The notes under the pieces were generated by a model, which had not been told where the DNA came from, searched no databases, and saw only the letters and a list, made by a program, of their open reading frames with translations. A program made the position numbers and the translations under genes. Below, in pieces: positions 37,308 through 46,507 of a DNA stretch of 62,444 nt (the first letter of the stretch is position 1; each line of letters starts with the position of its first letter). Source of the DNA: Streptomyces sp. NRRL B-24484 (lineage in GTDB: Bacteria > Actinomycetota > Actinomycetes > Streptomycetales > Streptomycetaceae); NCBI RefSeq assembly GCF_000717715.1, contig NZ_JOAI01000075.1, positions 1 to 62,444 of the forward strand, read 5' to 3'.

Positions 37308-37398
37308 ATGGTCCGGTAGCGGACTACATTCTGTCTTCGATCCGGCGTGCGGCCAGTGGCAGCGGGCGATGTGCTCGCGGGACAGGACGGTGGTGCAC

Positions 37399-37572
37399 AT
37401 GCGCAGGACAACGGACGGTTCGGGCTCGGAGGCGGTACGCCTTGCCGACGCGGACTGCGCGACCTGCCACGGTGCCGGCACCTCACGGCTCGGTCAGCCC
37501 TGCGGGCCCTGCGGTGTGCGGCTCACCCGGACTCTCGCCCGCCGCATCCTGGCCGCCGACCACCGCTGCTGA
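37399..37572 (+). CDS. Possible small zinc-ribbon protein
   Basis: A 57-codon frame from the ATG at 37399 (GGACGG upstream): CATCHGAGTSRLGQPCGPCG carries four cysteines as CxxC-x9-11-CxxC, like DnaJ-type zinc ribbons found as tiny proteins in Streptomyces. A conspicuous palindrome lies upstream. The short length leaves doubt. Confidence 0.4.
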   Translation: MRRTTDGSGSEAVRLADADCATCHGAGTSRLGQPCGPCGVRLTRTLARRILAADHRC

Positions 37573-37848
37573 CACCGCCGACCGCCGCTGGCGCACCTCC
37601 CGGCGGCCCGCCCCCGCCTGGAGGCTTGTGCCACGTCCACTGCTCCCGACGGCATGCTGCACCCGGGACCGCCCTCATCAGCATGACGGCGAGGCCGTGG
37701 CCGAAACGGCTTGACGAAGGACACCGGGGCACCCCTGTGCCACCGACTGTATCGGTCACACGCCTGCCAGCACGTGCGCTGACCGCCGCATCGGCCCGTC
37801 GCCGAGCCGGCCGAAAGGCGGATCGCGCCCCGGCCCGTCGAGTCCTTG
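37573..37848. other. Intergenic stretch
   Basis: No gene or clear hairpin recognised between the small zinc-ribbon frame and the convergent gene ending at 37849. Confidence 0.3.
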
Positions 37849-38211
37849 TCAGGTGTCGGAGTAGCTGAGGTCCCCGACCGTCCAGCTACTGACGTCCTCG
37901 ATGGCGATGCGGTACATGCCGCCGGTATAGGGGAGCCCGAAGTTTCCCTGCAGGATCTTCGCCCGGTGCAGGTGGAGGTGAGTGGGGCGTGCGGGCGAGG
38001 CGTCGACGGGCGGGGTGAACAGGGCGGCGAACGGCTTCAGGTGCTCCGAGGACTGCAGGACCTCTGCAACTCGCTCCCACCACAGGGCCACTGGCGCAAG
38101 CCTGCCGGTGATCACGGCTCCGGGCACCACCACGGTCAGCGACATCTGGTTGTTGTGCTCGGACTCGACCATCGCGGCGATGTCGACGAGCAGCCCGTCA
38201 GGGTTCGACAT
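37849..38211 (-). CDS. Hypothetical protein, possibly GvpU-like
   Basis: About 120 residues from the ATG at 38211: LLVDIAAMVESEHNNQMSLT, VVVPGAVITGRLAPVALWWE, HLHLHRAKILQGNFGLPYTG and MYRIAIEDVSSWTVGDLSYS. The layout (a helix, then LTVVVPGAVITGRL strands, a variable middle, then a strand with H-x-H and IEDVSSWTVG) recalls GvpU-type gas-vesicle accessory proteins and related actinobacterial proteins. No other gas vesicle gene is in the window, so the function is open. Confidence 0.55.
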   Translation of the reverse strand: MSNPDGLLVDIAAMVESEHNNQMSLTVVVPGAVITGRLAPVALWWERVAEVLQSSEHLKPFAALFTPPVDASPARPTHLHLHRAKILQGNFGLPYTGGMYRIAIEDVSSWTVGDLSYSDT

Positions 38212-38299
38212 GACGTCCAGATTAGGACACCGGCGCCTGGCCTCCCAGACCCCAGGGCTGCGGCCAAGGCGGCCACGGCCAGGAACGGACTCACACACC

Positions 38300-38900
38300 G
38301 AACCAACCGCTTGTGCTGCGCGGTCACCCAGGTCATGTGCGGGATCAACCGCAGCGGGGATTCGCCGCTACCGCAGGCCGGCCCGTCTTCGCCGTCCCGG
38401 CGGCCCGAGACCTTGCCGTACCGACGCAGAGCCGTTCGGGACCGCCCAGTGCGGCGGCTCACTGCCATACCTCGAGTTCAAGCCGCGCGTTCATCCACCA
38501 CCGTTCTGCCCGGGTGATGACCGTGCCCCGCGGCGTGGGCCCGGGCCCGGCCAACTTCCCGTTGACCGGACCGTGCCCACGCTCCCGCCCCAGCCCGCAG
38601 TTACGCCCCATGGTCGCCACGCGACCGCCCGCGCCGCGCGGGGCAGGGACGTCGACACGGTTTCTGCGAGATCCACCCGTCGGACTACCGCTCCTGAGGA
38701 CCGGATCGCCCAGGCCGCTCTCAGCGCGCAACTGCCTCTTCCCGCCAGGATCCCGCGGGGGCCTTCCTACCGTTCGCCTGCGCGGGTGGCAGCGGCTGCC
38801 GGGCCCGGCGGGAATCCCACAGGCTCCGGGCGGCACTGCCCCTTGTCTCAGGTCGTCGAGAGCAGGCACCCTTTGCTGCGTGTTGACGCCCGTGGCCGGT
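38300..38900. other. 600-base stretch without a recognised gene
   Basis: I find no convincing coding region. A minus-strand frame ending at 38459 finishes AERWWMNARLELEVWQ, which may be the C-terminus of a vanished gene. Confidence 0.3.
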
Positions 38901-38901
38901 C

Positions 38902-39282
38902 CTAGAAGCTGAGCAGGCCGATGACGTGGCCGTCGTGGTCCACCACCGGCCAGGTGTCCAGGCCGCGGGCACGCATGGTGGCGGCCGCGGTGGCGGCGGG
39001 CATGACGGTAGTTGCGAACGGGGCGCGGTCGAAGACCACGTCGCGTACCGGGGTGCGCTCGATGTACCAGGACCGAGCCTGGAACGGCGCGAGGTGCAGG
39101 CGGGTCAGCAGCCCGGCGCAGCGGCCGTCCTCAGCGCGGACCAGGAGGTGGTCCGCGCCGGAGCTCTGCAGGATGTCCATCGCCATGTCGACCATGACGT
39201 CGTCGCTGATCTGCAGCTCCGGGGGGTTCATGAGGTCGCCGACCGTGGTGGTGGTCGTGGGGTATTCGAGGGTGATGGTCAT
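38902..39282 (-). CDS. CBS-domain pair protein
   Basis: About 126 residues from the ATG at 39282. Two CBS motifs: TVGDLMNPPELQISDDVMVD, then GADHLLVRAEDGRCAGLLTR; and TPVRDVVFDRAPFATTVMPA, then GLDTWPVVDHDGHVIGLLSF. CBS pairs bind adenosine nucleotides and regulate partner proteins. No enzyme domain is fused. It lies next to the DEAD-box helicase gene on the same strand, 213 bases away. The partner is unknown. Confidence 0.82.
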   Translation of the reverse strand: MTITLEYPTTTTTVGDLMNPPELQISDDVMVDMAMDILQSSGADHLLVRAEDGRCAGLLTRLHLAPFQARSWYIERTPVRDVVFDRAPFATTVMPAATAAATMRARGLDTWPVVDHDGHVIGLLSF

Positions 39283-39494
39283 GGACAGGCTCCTTCGTGT
39301 CTCTCCCGCCGGGGCCGGCGGTGATCGGGGCACTAACGGTGGGAACGGCCGGTGTGGTCCGGCGGAGCGGGCCCCGGCACTGCTGACGGACTCCGCGTGC
39401 GGCCGTCGCGGGCAGCCGGTGTCGCCGGGCCGGCGAACTGCGCGGGCCCGGTCCGCACGGCGAGCCGGGCCCGGCAGCTGCTACACGGAGAGTG

Positions 39495-41003
39495 CTATGC
39501 GGCGGCGAGGCGCCCGGGGGCCGTGCTGCGGGAGCCGTTGGCGGTTTGCGGGTTACGGCCGGCATAGGCGCGGCGGCCGCGGCGCGTGGACGGGCTGCGG
39601 CGCGGCCGCTCGACGACGGGGTCGGCGATCACGGTGGGGATGCCGGCGGGTACGCGGGCGCCGGTGATGCGGGCCAGGTTCTCATCGCCGGCGCTGACCC
39701 TGGTGGTGACGGGGGTGATGGCGGCCGTGGTCATCATGCGGGCCATCTCGCGGCGCTGATTGGGCAGGACGAGGGTGACGACGGTGCCGGACTCGCCGGC
39801 CCGGGCGGTGCGACCGCCCCGGTGGAGGTAGTCCTTGTGGTCGTTCGGCGGGTCCAGGTTGACGACCAGGTCGAGCCCGTCGACGTGAATGCCGCGGGCG
39901 GCGACATTGGTCGCGATCAAGGCCGTGACCTGGCCGGTGCGGAACTGTTCCAGGGTGCGGGTGCGCTGGGGCTGTGACTTGCCGCCGTGCAGGGCCGCGG
40001 CCTTGACCCCGTTCGCGAGCAGGTCCTCCACCAGGCGGTCCGCGCCGTGCTTGGTGTCGATGAACATGATCACCCTGCCGTCGCGGGACGCGATGTGGGC
40101 GATGGTGGCGTTCTTGTCGAAGTTCTGTACGTGCAGCACGTGGTGCTCCATGGTGCTGACCGCCGCCGCGGACGGGTCCACCGAGTGCGTGACCGGGTCC
40201 TTGAGGAAGCGCCGCACCAGGCGGTCGACGTTGCGGTCCAGGGTGGCGGAGAACAGCATCGTCTGGCAGCCTTCGGCGACCTGCTCCAGGAGTTCGGTGA
40301 CCTGCGGCAGGAACCCCATGTCGGCCATCTGGTCGGCCTCGTCGAGCACCGTGACGGCGACCCCGTCCAGCTGGCAGTCGCCGCGCTGGATCAGATCTTT
40401 GAGTCGGCCGGGGGTGGCTACCATGACCTCCGCGCCGCGGTTCAGCGCCTGGGCCTGCCGGCCGATCGACATCCCGCCCACCACGGTCGCAAGGCGGAGT
40501 CGTACCGCGTGGGCGTAGGGGGTGAGGGCCTCGGTGACCTGCTGCGCGAGTTCGCGGGTGGGGACCAGCACCAGGGCGAGCGGGCGGCGGGGCTCGGCGC
40601 GGTGTCCGGCGGTGCGGGCCAGCGCGGCGAGGCCGAACGCGATGGTCTTGCCGGAGCCGGTGCGGCCTCGTCCGAGGACGTCGCGGCCGGCCAGCGAGTT
40701 CGGCAGCGTCGCGGCCTGGATCGGGAACGGCTCGGTGACGCCTTGGCGGGTCAGTTCCGACAGCAGGACCTTCGGCATGTCCAGTTCGTCGAAGGACTTG
40801 ACGGCCGGCAGTGCCGGGGTGGTGCTCACCGGCATCGCGAACTCGCCCTGCGGGGAAGAGCCCTGACGGGCGTTGCGATCGGAGGTGCGCCGGCCGCCGG
40901 CAGGCCGGTCGCCGTAGAAGGAGCTGCCGCCGGAGCGGGATCCGTAGGCGCCGGCGGAGCGGGAGTTGGCGTTCTGGTACGAGGAGCGACTGGAGCGGTT
41001 CAT
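39495..41003 (-). CDS. DEAD-box ATP-dependent RNA helicase
   Basis: About 502 residues from the ATG at 41003 (GGAGCG upstream). The low-complexity N-terminal tail is rich in Ser, Arg, Gly and Tyr. Core motifs: Q motif region VTEPFPIQAATLPNSLAGRD, motif I GRGRTGSGKT, Ia PTRELAQQV, Ib ATPGRLKD, II LDEADQMADMGF, III FSATLD, IV VIMFIDTKHGAD, V ATNVAARGIHVDGLDLVVN and VI YLHRGGRTARAGESG. The C-terminal tail is basic. These enzymes remodel RNA and are often cold-induced; a damaged cold-shock gene lies 300 bases upstream on the same strand. Looks intact. Confidence 0.93.
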   Translation of the reverse strand: MNRSSRSSYQNANSRSAGAYGSRSGGSSFYGDRPAGGRRTSDRNARQGSSPQGEFAMPVSTTPALPAVKSFDELDMPKVLLSELTRQGVTEPFPIQAATLPNSLAGRDVLGRGRTGSGKTIAFGLAALARTAGHRAEPRRPLALVLVPTRELAQQVTEALTPYAHAVRLRLATVVGGMSIGRQAQALNRGAEVMVATPGRLKDLIQRGDCQLDGVAVTVLDEADQMADMGFLPQVTELLEQVAEGCQTMLFSATLDRNVDRLVRRFLKDPVTHSVDPSAAAVSTMEHHVLHVQNFDKNATIAHIASRDGRVIMFIDTKHGADRLVEDLLANGVKAAALHGGKSQPQRTRTLEQFRTGQVTALIATNVAARGIHVDGLDLVVNLDPPNDHKDYLHRGGRTARAGESGTVVTLVLPNQRREMARMMTTAAITPVTTRVSAGDENLARITGARVPAGIPTVIADPVVERPRRSPSTRRGRRAYAGRNPQTANGSRSTAPGRLAAA

Positions 41004-41302
41004 GCGGGAAACCTTCCTAGGCGGCACGTCACGAGGAAGACTCCGTGACGCGGGGCGCCGGCGGAGACCGCAAGGGAACGGGCCGAGAGATGCGACGGGT
41101 GGAGCGTGGACGGTAGAACCGTGCGGCACGTCACCTACGGTCGGCGCTCACCGAACAGGGCGGGAGCGAAGAACCTCGAACCGTGAGATGTCACGGTAGT
41201 GCGCCGATCCGCACGCGGCGCTGTGCGTCTCGCGTGGGGATGGCCGCCGGTGCCGGAGCCAGAGAGCCTGAACGACCGGGGAATGCGTCGTGGCGCAATG
41301 TC

Positions 41303-41345
41303 GAGGGGCCCGCACCGGGCATCATGTACGCGGTGCGGGCCCCTC
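41303..41345 (-). terminator. Terminator of the former cold-shock gene
   Basis: GAGGGGCCCGCACCG (41303-41317) and CGGTGCGGGCCCCTC (41331-41345) are perfect complements. Streptomyces csp genes typically end in such a hairpin. Here it follows the truncated csp coding sequence almost directly. Confidence 0.7.
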
Positions 41346-41455
41346 GCTGCTAGGCGGGTCGAGTAGTGGGCGAAGACGTCCGGGCCGCCACCCTCCTGCT
41401 CGATGAAGCCGAAGCCCTTCTCCGCGTTGAACCACTTCACAGTGCCATTAGCCAT
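41346..41455 (-). pseudogene. Truncated cold-shock (CspA-type) protein gene
   Basis: From the ATG at 41455 (GAAGGAG eight bases upstream) the frame encodes [20 protein letters not shown], then [12 protein letters not shown], the first half of a cold-shock domain with both RNA-binding motifs in part (KGFGFI and VFAHYS). The normal continuation (about 33 residues) is missing; the frame runs into the terminator stem. The upstream 100 bases include the long 5' leader usual for csp genes. RNA chaperone function is probably lost. Confidence 0.72.
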
Positions 41456-41599
41456 AAAGAAATCTCCTTCAAGGGGCTGTCCGAAGCACGCACCGCGCGG
41501 GCTTCGAGTCGCCGCGATGAGCACCCACCCGGGGAAGAGCCGGGAAACAAAAATGCGCCTGCGATACATCAGCAGGCGCACACAAAGTTCATGGGAACC

Positions 41600-42176
41600 A
41601 CTACTGCAACTACCGACGAGCCTAGCAGGCTCGAGTGCGCGGCGGTGGAATATTCCGCCCCGGTCGTGTCGGCGCCGCCCGCAAGACGGCACCACTGCGG
41701 CGCCACAGCCGCCAACAGGCATTCGCCCCAAGGTAGTTGCCCAGCATGGCCGCAGGATCAGACCGAGCCGGGAGGACAGGCGCCCGGCGCAGAGCGGCGC
41801 GCAGCGGGCGGCCGCCAGTCGGCGGGGACGGTCGCCCCGGCAGCCCGAGACGGGCCGGCTGCACCGCGCACCGCCGTTTACATCCACCGGAAGGTGGACC
41901 GTGGCGGTCGGGATTCTGCTCCAGCGAATGCGATTCTCCGGAAGGCCCCGGTTCCACATTTCCCGCGCATACTGCTCGACTTTGTTCGGAACTCCTTCCG
42001 GTGACGGCCGACGGCTCAGCCCGGCTCCTCGACATCGCCGCCAGGCGGACCGGCGATCGGCGGCGCCGGCTGTGCTCATGATGGGTGGCGGGGCCGTGCA
42101 CGGAATCCCTGTCCTGGTGATCGTTCCGGGCGCTCTGCCCGCGTGTCCCCGAACAGGCCACCGACCTGGATTCAGG
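41600..42176. other. Stretch without a recognised gene
   Basis: After the csp leader I see no supported gene up to the small gene ending at 42177. Confidence 0.3.
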
Positions 42177-42572
42177 TCACATACCCGGCTCCTCGGGATA
42201 GACGGGAATCTCATAGCCCTGGTCGCGGAGCCACTGGCAGGTTGCCGCGGCCCGGTAACTGCTGTCGAAGGACGGAAAGGAGTCGTCGGCCTTCTCCGCG
42301 GCCCGAACGCCCCTCTCGTCATCCTTCATCCTTTGCACCACCGCGTCGGCGATCCGGGCGGCCGTGTCGCCGCCGAGGTCGCCGTGCTCACGCCAGCGAG
42401 TCAACCGTTCGCTGGCCTGCAGGGCCCGCCGCGCACTCTCGGCGGCGTGCTCAGAACCGACCGCGGCCACCGCCGCCTCATTGGCCGACCGTAGCCATTG
42501 GCCAAGGCAGTCGGTGATGACCTGCTGGGCCAGAGTGGTCCGCCATTCGTCCCGCTGCTGATCGCCGTCCAT
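42177..42572 (-). CDS. Hypothetical helical protein
   Basis: About 131 residues from the ATG at 42572: [80 protein letters not shown] and [20 protein letters not shown]. Mostly amphipathic helices. I do not recognise the family. Confidence 0.55.
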   Translation of the reverse strand: MDGDQQRDEWRTTLAQQVITDCLGQWLRSANEAAVAAVGSEHAAESARRALQASERLTRWREHGDLGGDTAARIADAVVQRMKDDERGVRAAEKADDSFPSFDSSYRAAATCQWLRDQGYEIPVYPEEPGM

Positions 42573-42724
42573 GTACCTGCAGTCTACCGAGAAGGACCAA
42601 CTGGGCGTGCACTTGTCTCGATTGCTGGTGTCGGCCATTCGCTCGGCTGCGCCGGAGCAGCAGCAGAGGGAGCGGGCGGCCCGGCAGGAGCGGATGGAGC
42701 GGGAGACGCAGGAGCTGGGTCTGG

Positions 42725-43090
42725 CGAGGTGGTGGACGAGCGCCGGCAGATGGAGCGGGGGTGGCAACGGCAGTGACCGGCCCGTGCCGGGGAGGGCAGT
42801 CCGGCGCTGGTTCTGGCGCAGGCCAGCCTGCTGGTCTACCGGCCGGATGAGGCGCCGCGGGGCGGCCGGGTGAAGTCGTTCCTGGGCGCGGTGCTCAGGG
42901 ATCCGGTGGCGGCGGGTCGGTGGCAGACGGCGGACGGCCGCGACATGGGCCCTGGGACGACCCGCGAGTGCCCGGCACTGCAGTCCTGGGGTCTCCAGGG
43001 CGCGCGGGAGGTGCTGCGAGGCCGTCTGGCGGCCCTGCACGCCGATGAGAACTGTGGCGGGCGGCGCTCGGCAAGAGGCCCCGGACCGGC
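42725..43090 (+). pseudogene. Remnant of an unidentified protein
   Basis: VVDERRQMERGWQRQ, a stop, then in the continuing sequence ALVLAQASLLVYRPDEAPRG, KSFLGAVLRDPVAAGRWQTA and GLQGAREVLRGRLAALHADE. The residue pattern looks like real protein, but it is broken by a stop near 42776 and lacks clear ends. No function can be given. Confidence 0.3.
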
Positions 43091-43310
43091 CGGCCCCGGG
43101 TGTGAGGGTGGGTCAGACGCCGGACTCGATGGAGGAATTCGACATCCATGCCGTGGGTGCGGCGGCCGTCGTCCTAGGGAAGTAGTTTGTGCCCCAGCAC
43201 CCCCTTGCCCTGCCTCTTGTCCCGCAGATCAGCCCCCTTGACCAGGCACCGCACGGCACCGGTCGCAAGACACTGCGTGGACGAGTCCGTAGGCCACTCC
43301 TAGTGCCGCA

Positions 43311-44450
43311 TCAGGCAACGTTCGCCCTGTCGACCACCTCGCGTAGCCGCTGGTTGGCGGCGTGCTTGTTCCGCCAGATGATGTAGCGGCGGATCATGCT
43401 GCCCTGGGCCTTGTGGGTGGGGTGGTCGGTGCCGTCGAGGGCGAAGTAGCGCAGGGCGGTGAACTGGGCCTCGATCCGGTTCAGCCAGGAGCTGTTGGTC
43501 GGGGTGTAGGCAAACTCGACGTTGTTGGCCGCAGCCCAGTCGCTGACCCGGCTGTCCTTCTTCGTGCTCAGGTGAGGGGAGAAGTTGTCGAGCACGATCG
43601 CAATGCGCTTGTCGACGGGGTGGAGGCTGCGTAGGTACCGGCAGAACTCCAGGAACCTGGTGCGGTGCTTCCTCGGCTTGATGTGGCCGTAGAGCTGGTC
43701 CTTGCCCAGGTCGTAGGCAGCGAATAGGTGCCGGACCCCATGCGGACGGGTGTAGGTCGCCCGGCGGCGCGGCCGTGGCTCCCGGCTGGGGTCCTTGTGC
43801 CTCCCGCCGCGTTCGGCCCACTGGCGTCCGGGGTGGGGCTGGAGGTTGAGCGGGCCGAACTCATCCAGGCATAAGACGACTTCGGGTTCGCCTTCGTCGG
43901 GTATGACCTCGCCGTCGGCGATTGCGTAGAGGTGTTCGACCCGGGCCTTCTTCGCGGCGTAGTCGGGGTCACGGGAGGTCTTCCAGGTCTTCACCCGTTG
44001 AAAGGAGACGCCCTCCTCTCGGAGCAGAACCCGCAGGCCCTCGTGGCTGATGTCGTCGACCACCCCCTCGGCGACCAGGAAGTCGGCCAGTTTGACCAGG
44101 CTCCAGGTCGAGAACGGCAGGCCGTGCTCGGCCGGCTTGGACTTGGCGATCTTCTTGATCTCCCGGCGTTCGGGCAGGATGAACGTCCTGGGCCGGCCGC
44201 CCTTGTACCTTGGGTAGAGCGAGGTGAAGCCGTCGGCGTTGAAGTTGTGGATCACGTCCCGGATGCGGTCCGGGCTGGTGAACGTCACCGCAGCGATCTT
44301 CGCCACGGGCATGCCCTGCGCGGACAACAGCACCATCTGGGCCCGCCGCCAGGTCACCACCGATCCCGTCCCCCTGCGGATGATCCGCAGCAGGTGCTGT
44401 CCCTCGTCGTCATCGATCTCGCGAACGCTCACTCGTTGTGCCACCCGCAT
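43311..44450 (-). CDS. IS630-family transposase
   Basis: A 379-residue DDE transposase, apparently intact. N-terminal helix-turn-helix: WRRAQMVLLSAQGMPVAKIA, and DRIRDVIHNFNADGFTSLYP, then GGRPRTFILPERREIKKIAK. Catalytic residues: Asp in VVLCLDEFGPLNLQPHPGRQ, Asp in IAIVLDNFSPH and Glu in NSSWLNRIEAQFTALRYFAL. The stop lies within the left terminal repeat. Start ATG 44450; MRVAQRVSVREI. Confidence 0.9.
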   Translation of the reverse strand: MRVAQRVSVREIDDDEGQHLLRIIRRGTGSVVTWRRAQMVLLSAQGMPVAKIAAVTFTSPDRIRDVIHNFNADGFTSLYPRYKGGRPRTFILPERREIKKIAKSKPAEHGLPFSTWSLVKLADFLVAEGVVDDISHEGLRVLLREEGVSFQRVKTWKTSRDPDYAAKKARVEHLYAIADGEVIPDEGEPEVVLCLDEFGPLNLQPHPGRQWAERGGRHKDPSREPRPRRRATYTRPHGVRHLFAAYDLGKDQLYGHIKPRKHRTRFLEFCRYLRSLHPVDKRIAIVLDNFSPHLSTKKDSRVSDWAAANNVEFAYTPTNSSWLNRIEAQFTALRYFALDGTDHPTHKAQGSMIRRYIIWRNKHAANQRLREVVDRANVA

Positions 44451-44523
44451 AGCTTGGCGGCCTACCTGCCGCTGCGACGAAGGACCCCGCCGCGGCGAGA
44501 GCGGGTTCTGTTCCCTTGTCTCG

Positions 44524-44889
44524 CTATTCAGGACCGGCTTTCAGGGGCGGCAGAGTCTTGCCCGCGACACCTGACCGGGAGACCCCGTCGACCGCGACGC
44601 AGATGCCGAAGACGCGGTCGTGGCTGGTCCAGCCGTTGACCCGGCCCCGGTTGTTGCTGATCTGTACCCGCCTCCTGGCCGGGTCCAGGGACGACACCAG
44701 GTGCAGGTACACGGTTCCGGCGACGCGGGCGAGGACGATGTCGCCGAGTTCGAGCTTCGACGGGTCGACCGGGGCGGCGACCACCAGCTGCCGACTGCGT
44801 ATCAGCGGGACCATCGAAGACCCGCTCGGCCGGAACTCAACCGTAGCTCCGCCAGCGACCCTGGCCGCCACTCCATCCAATGCACCCAT
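44524..44889 (-). CDS. S24/S26 peptidase-like protein inside the IS630 element
   Basis: About 121 residues from the ATG at 44889 (an ATG at 44925 is possible). PSGSSMVPLIRSRQLVVAAP, LELGDIVLARVAGTVYLHLV, RVQISNNRGRVNGWTSHDRV and FGICVAVDG follow the single-domain fold of S24/S26 peptidases (LexA and signal peptidase I relatives). The Ser of the dyad is in SGSSM. The Lys expected in the GTVYLHLV segment (usually K/R-R) is replaced by His, so proteolysis is doubtful. No membrane helix or DNA-binding domain is fused. It sits between the transposase and the right repeat; whether it regulates transposition or is cargo is unknown. Confidence 0.7.
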   Translation of the reverse strand: MGALDGVAARVAGGATVEFRPSGSSMVPLIRSRQLVVAAPVDPSKLELGDIVLARVAGTVYLHLVSSLDPARRRVQISNNRGRVNGWTSHDRVFGICVAVDGVSRSGVAGKTLPPLKAGPE

Positions 44890-45075
44890 CCGGCGATCGT
44901 CGCAGAGTCGACTCGGCCGGCCCACGGATTATTTCGTTCCCGGCGCCACCGACAAGGCGAACGTTGCCTGATGCGGCACTAGGCAACTTGGTGAGCAACC
45001 CGGGGCGGAGGTGCCCCACGGGCGGGGCAGGGACCACGCCGCTACTGATACGGGCCGTCACCAGAACCGTGGCGC

Positions 45076-45106
45076 GTCACGTGCGCGCAGGGTGCGCGCA
45101 CGTGAC
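45076..45106. other. Perfect 14-bp hairpin next to the IS630 element
   Basis: GTCACGTGCGCGCA (45076-45089) and TGCGCGCACGTGAC (45093-45106) pair over GGG. There is no T-run. It could be a terminator-like structure or a protein-binding palindrome containing CACGTG. Confidence 0.5.
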
Positions 45107-45191
45107 AGTCCCTGGAGCGCGGCACACGGCGGTGTCGGTGAGCGCGAGGAATCGCCCTCCGGCCGATCGGTCAGCCCAGGCCCGGCACCCA

Positions 45192-45350
45192 TCACAGGCC
45201 GCCGAAGTCGGCCCACTCGATCCCGGTGAACTCCACCGCCAAGCCGGACGCGCGGCAGCAGCCGTCGCGGAAGTAGTGCTCCTGCAGACCCGCCGCGGGG
45301 ATGGCGGCCTGGTCTGTCGATGCTCCCGTAAGACTGACCCCAGGTGTCAT
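45192..45350 (-). CDS. Possible small protein fragment
   Basis: A 52-codon frame from the ATG at 45350 ending LQEHYFRDGCCRASGLAVEF, then TGIEWADFGGL. The C-terminal part looks protein-like. It overlaps the start of the duplicated STAS leader, so only the C-terminal part may be old coding sequence. Unknown function. Confidence 0.25.
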   Translation of the reverse strand: MTPGVSLTGASTDQAAIPAAGLQEHYFRDGCCRASGLAVEFTGIEWADFGGL

Positions 45351-45470
45351 CGTGACGCTCACCGGATGCCCGTCGGCTGTCGCCGCGCTGTCTCCCGCAC
45401 CCGCGTGGACACGGATGCCCCGGCGCCCACCATGGCAGTGGAGCCTCTGGTGGACCGGGACAGACGCTAT
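45343..45470 (+). repeat. Conserved leader upstream of a STAS gene, copy 2
   Basis: Partner of 33890-34008; 45372-45405 is identical to 33914-33947. The ATG at 45471 follows at the same relative place as the intact STAS gene's ATG. Confidence 0.7.
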
Positions 45471-46505
45471 GGCCACTCTCAAGCAGTCCGCGCTGCCCGG
45501 CGGACCGCCGCCGGACCTGGAGATCGCCGTCACCGCGGTCGGCGACGCCATGGTGTGCTCGCTCGCCGGGGACCTGCACACGGACAACGAGGACCGGATG
45601 CGACGGGCACTGGTGGACCAGGTTCTCGGCGGCGCTCGGCGATGGTCGTGGTCGAGCTGTCCGAGGCCCGGCTGTTCACCTCCGGCGCCCTGAACGCGCT
45701 GCTGACGGCCCGCAGCCCATGCCCGGGGCGTGCCGCCGATGCCGGCCGCCCCGAGCCGGACCGTGCACCGGGTCCTCCAGATCACCGCCAGTCGATGCCT
45801 GGTGCTGGTGAGCGCCGAGCTGCTCGCCAACGCCGCCGACCACGGGGGCGGGCCGACCGCGCTCTGCCTCCGCTTCGATCCGGGCACCGGCCTGCTGCGG
45901 ATCGCCGTCACCAACACCAGCCCGGCCGGGGAGCCGGGGGCGCTGGCGCCGGAGCGGAGGGCCGCGCTGGAGGAGATCGACCCGTGGTGGTGCCCCGCCT
46001 GGCCAATCGTCTGGCAGCGCGCCTACAGCGTGGCGCGGATGTGGTGGCTGGAGTCCGACGGGCGGGTCGACTGGGCCGCGTCGCCCGAAGAGACGGTGTT
46101 CGAGGGCGAGCAGCTCGGCCGCTGGGTCGTGGCGCAGCGGGCCGGCTGGCCGGGTCTGGAGGCGGATCAGCAGGACCTGCTGGCGGCGATCGGCATCGAG
46201 GAGGACCCGGGGCTGGTGGCGGCGAAGGCCGCGGCGGAGGCGAAGCCGAAGGTGTCCCGCGCGGACCACTTCGCCCAGGGCTTGGCCGCCCTGGCGCGGT
46301 TCGTCGAGCGGGAGGGCCATGTCCGGGTTCCGCGCCCGCACAAGGAGCCGCTGGAGGTCGCGGTGGCCGGCCCCGGTGGGGAGGAGAGCGTCGAGGTCGT
46401 CCACGTCGGTCTGGGTGCGTGGTTGAACAACCAGAAGGCCCGCCGCGCGAAGCTCACGCCGGGGCAGCTGGCGCAGCTCGCCGAGCACGGCGTGGAGTGG
46501 AGTGG
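45471..46505 (+). pseudogene. STAS - HATPase - helicase-associated chimera
   Basis: From the ATG at 45471 a STAS protein begins (AMVCSLAGDLHTDNEDRMRR). Near 45640 the frame shifts to MVVVELSEARLFTSGALNAL and again near 45710 to PSRTVHRVLQITAS. Without a stop this third frame passes into the middle of a HATPase (CLVLVSAELLANAADHGGGP, LLRIAVTNTSPAG). Then, from ALAPERRAALEEIDPWWCPA, it continues as a helicase-associated segment like that at 2100-2647 (WQRAYSVARMWW, FVEREGHVRVPRPHKEPLEV). At least two deletion joints in one frame made a fused open frame (45730-46505) that could in principle be expressed. None of the three parts is complete. Confidence 0.65.
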
Positions 46506-46507
46506 GC

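Larger units (their letters stand above)
43303..44979. mobile_element. IS630-type transposon carrying a passenger gene
   Basis: Inverted repeats of about 30 bp beginning GTGCCGCATCAGGCAACGTT face each other at 43303-43332 and 44950-44979, with one mismatch. Both ends are flanked by TA, the target of Tc1/mariner/IS630 elements. The 1,677-bp interval holds the transposase and, between it and the right repeat, a second gene (44524-44889) on the same strand. Ordinary IS630 elements are about 1.1-1.2 kb with one gene. Confidence 0.85.

Noticed and set aside
36989..37714. A 241-codon gene starting in the conserved CAATGTCTACTCC block
   Set aside because: Only the first few residues match the gene at 61301; the rest is low-complexity Arg/Pro/Ala sequence and overlaps the palindrome and zinc-ribbon frame.
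44524..44889. A functional signal peptidase or LexA repressor
   Set aside because: No membrane anchor, no DNA-binding domain, and the catalytic Lys position reads His.
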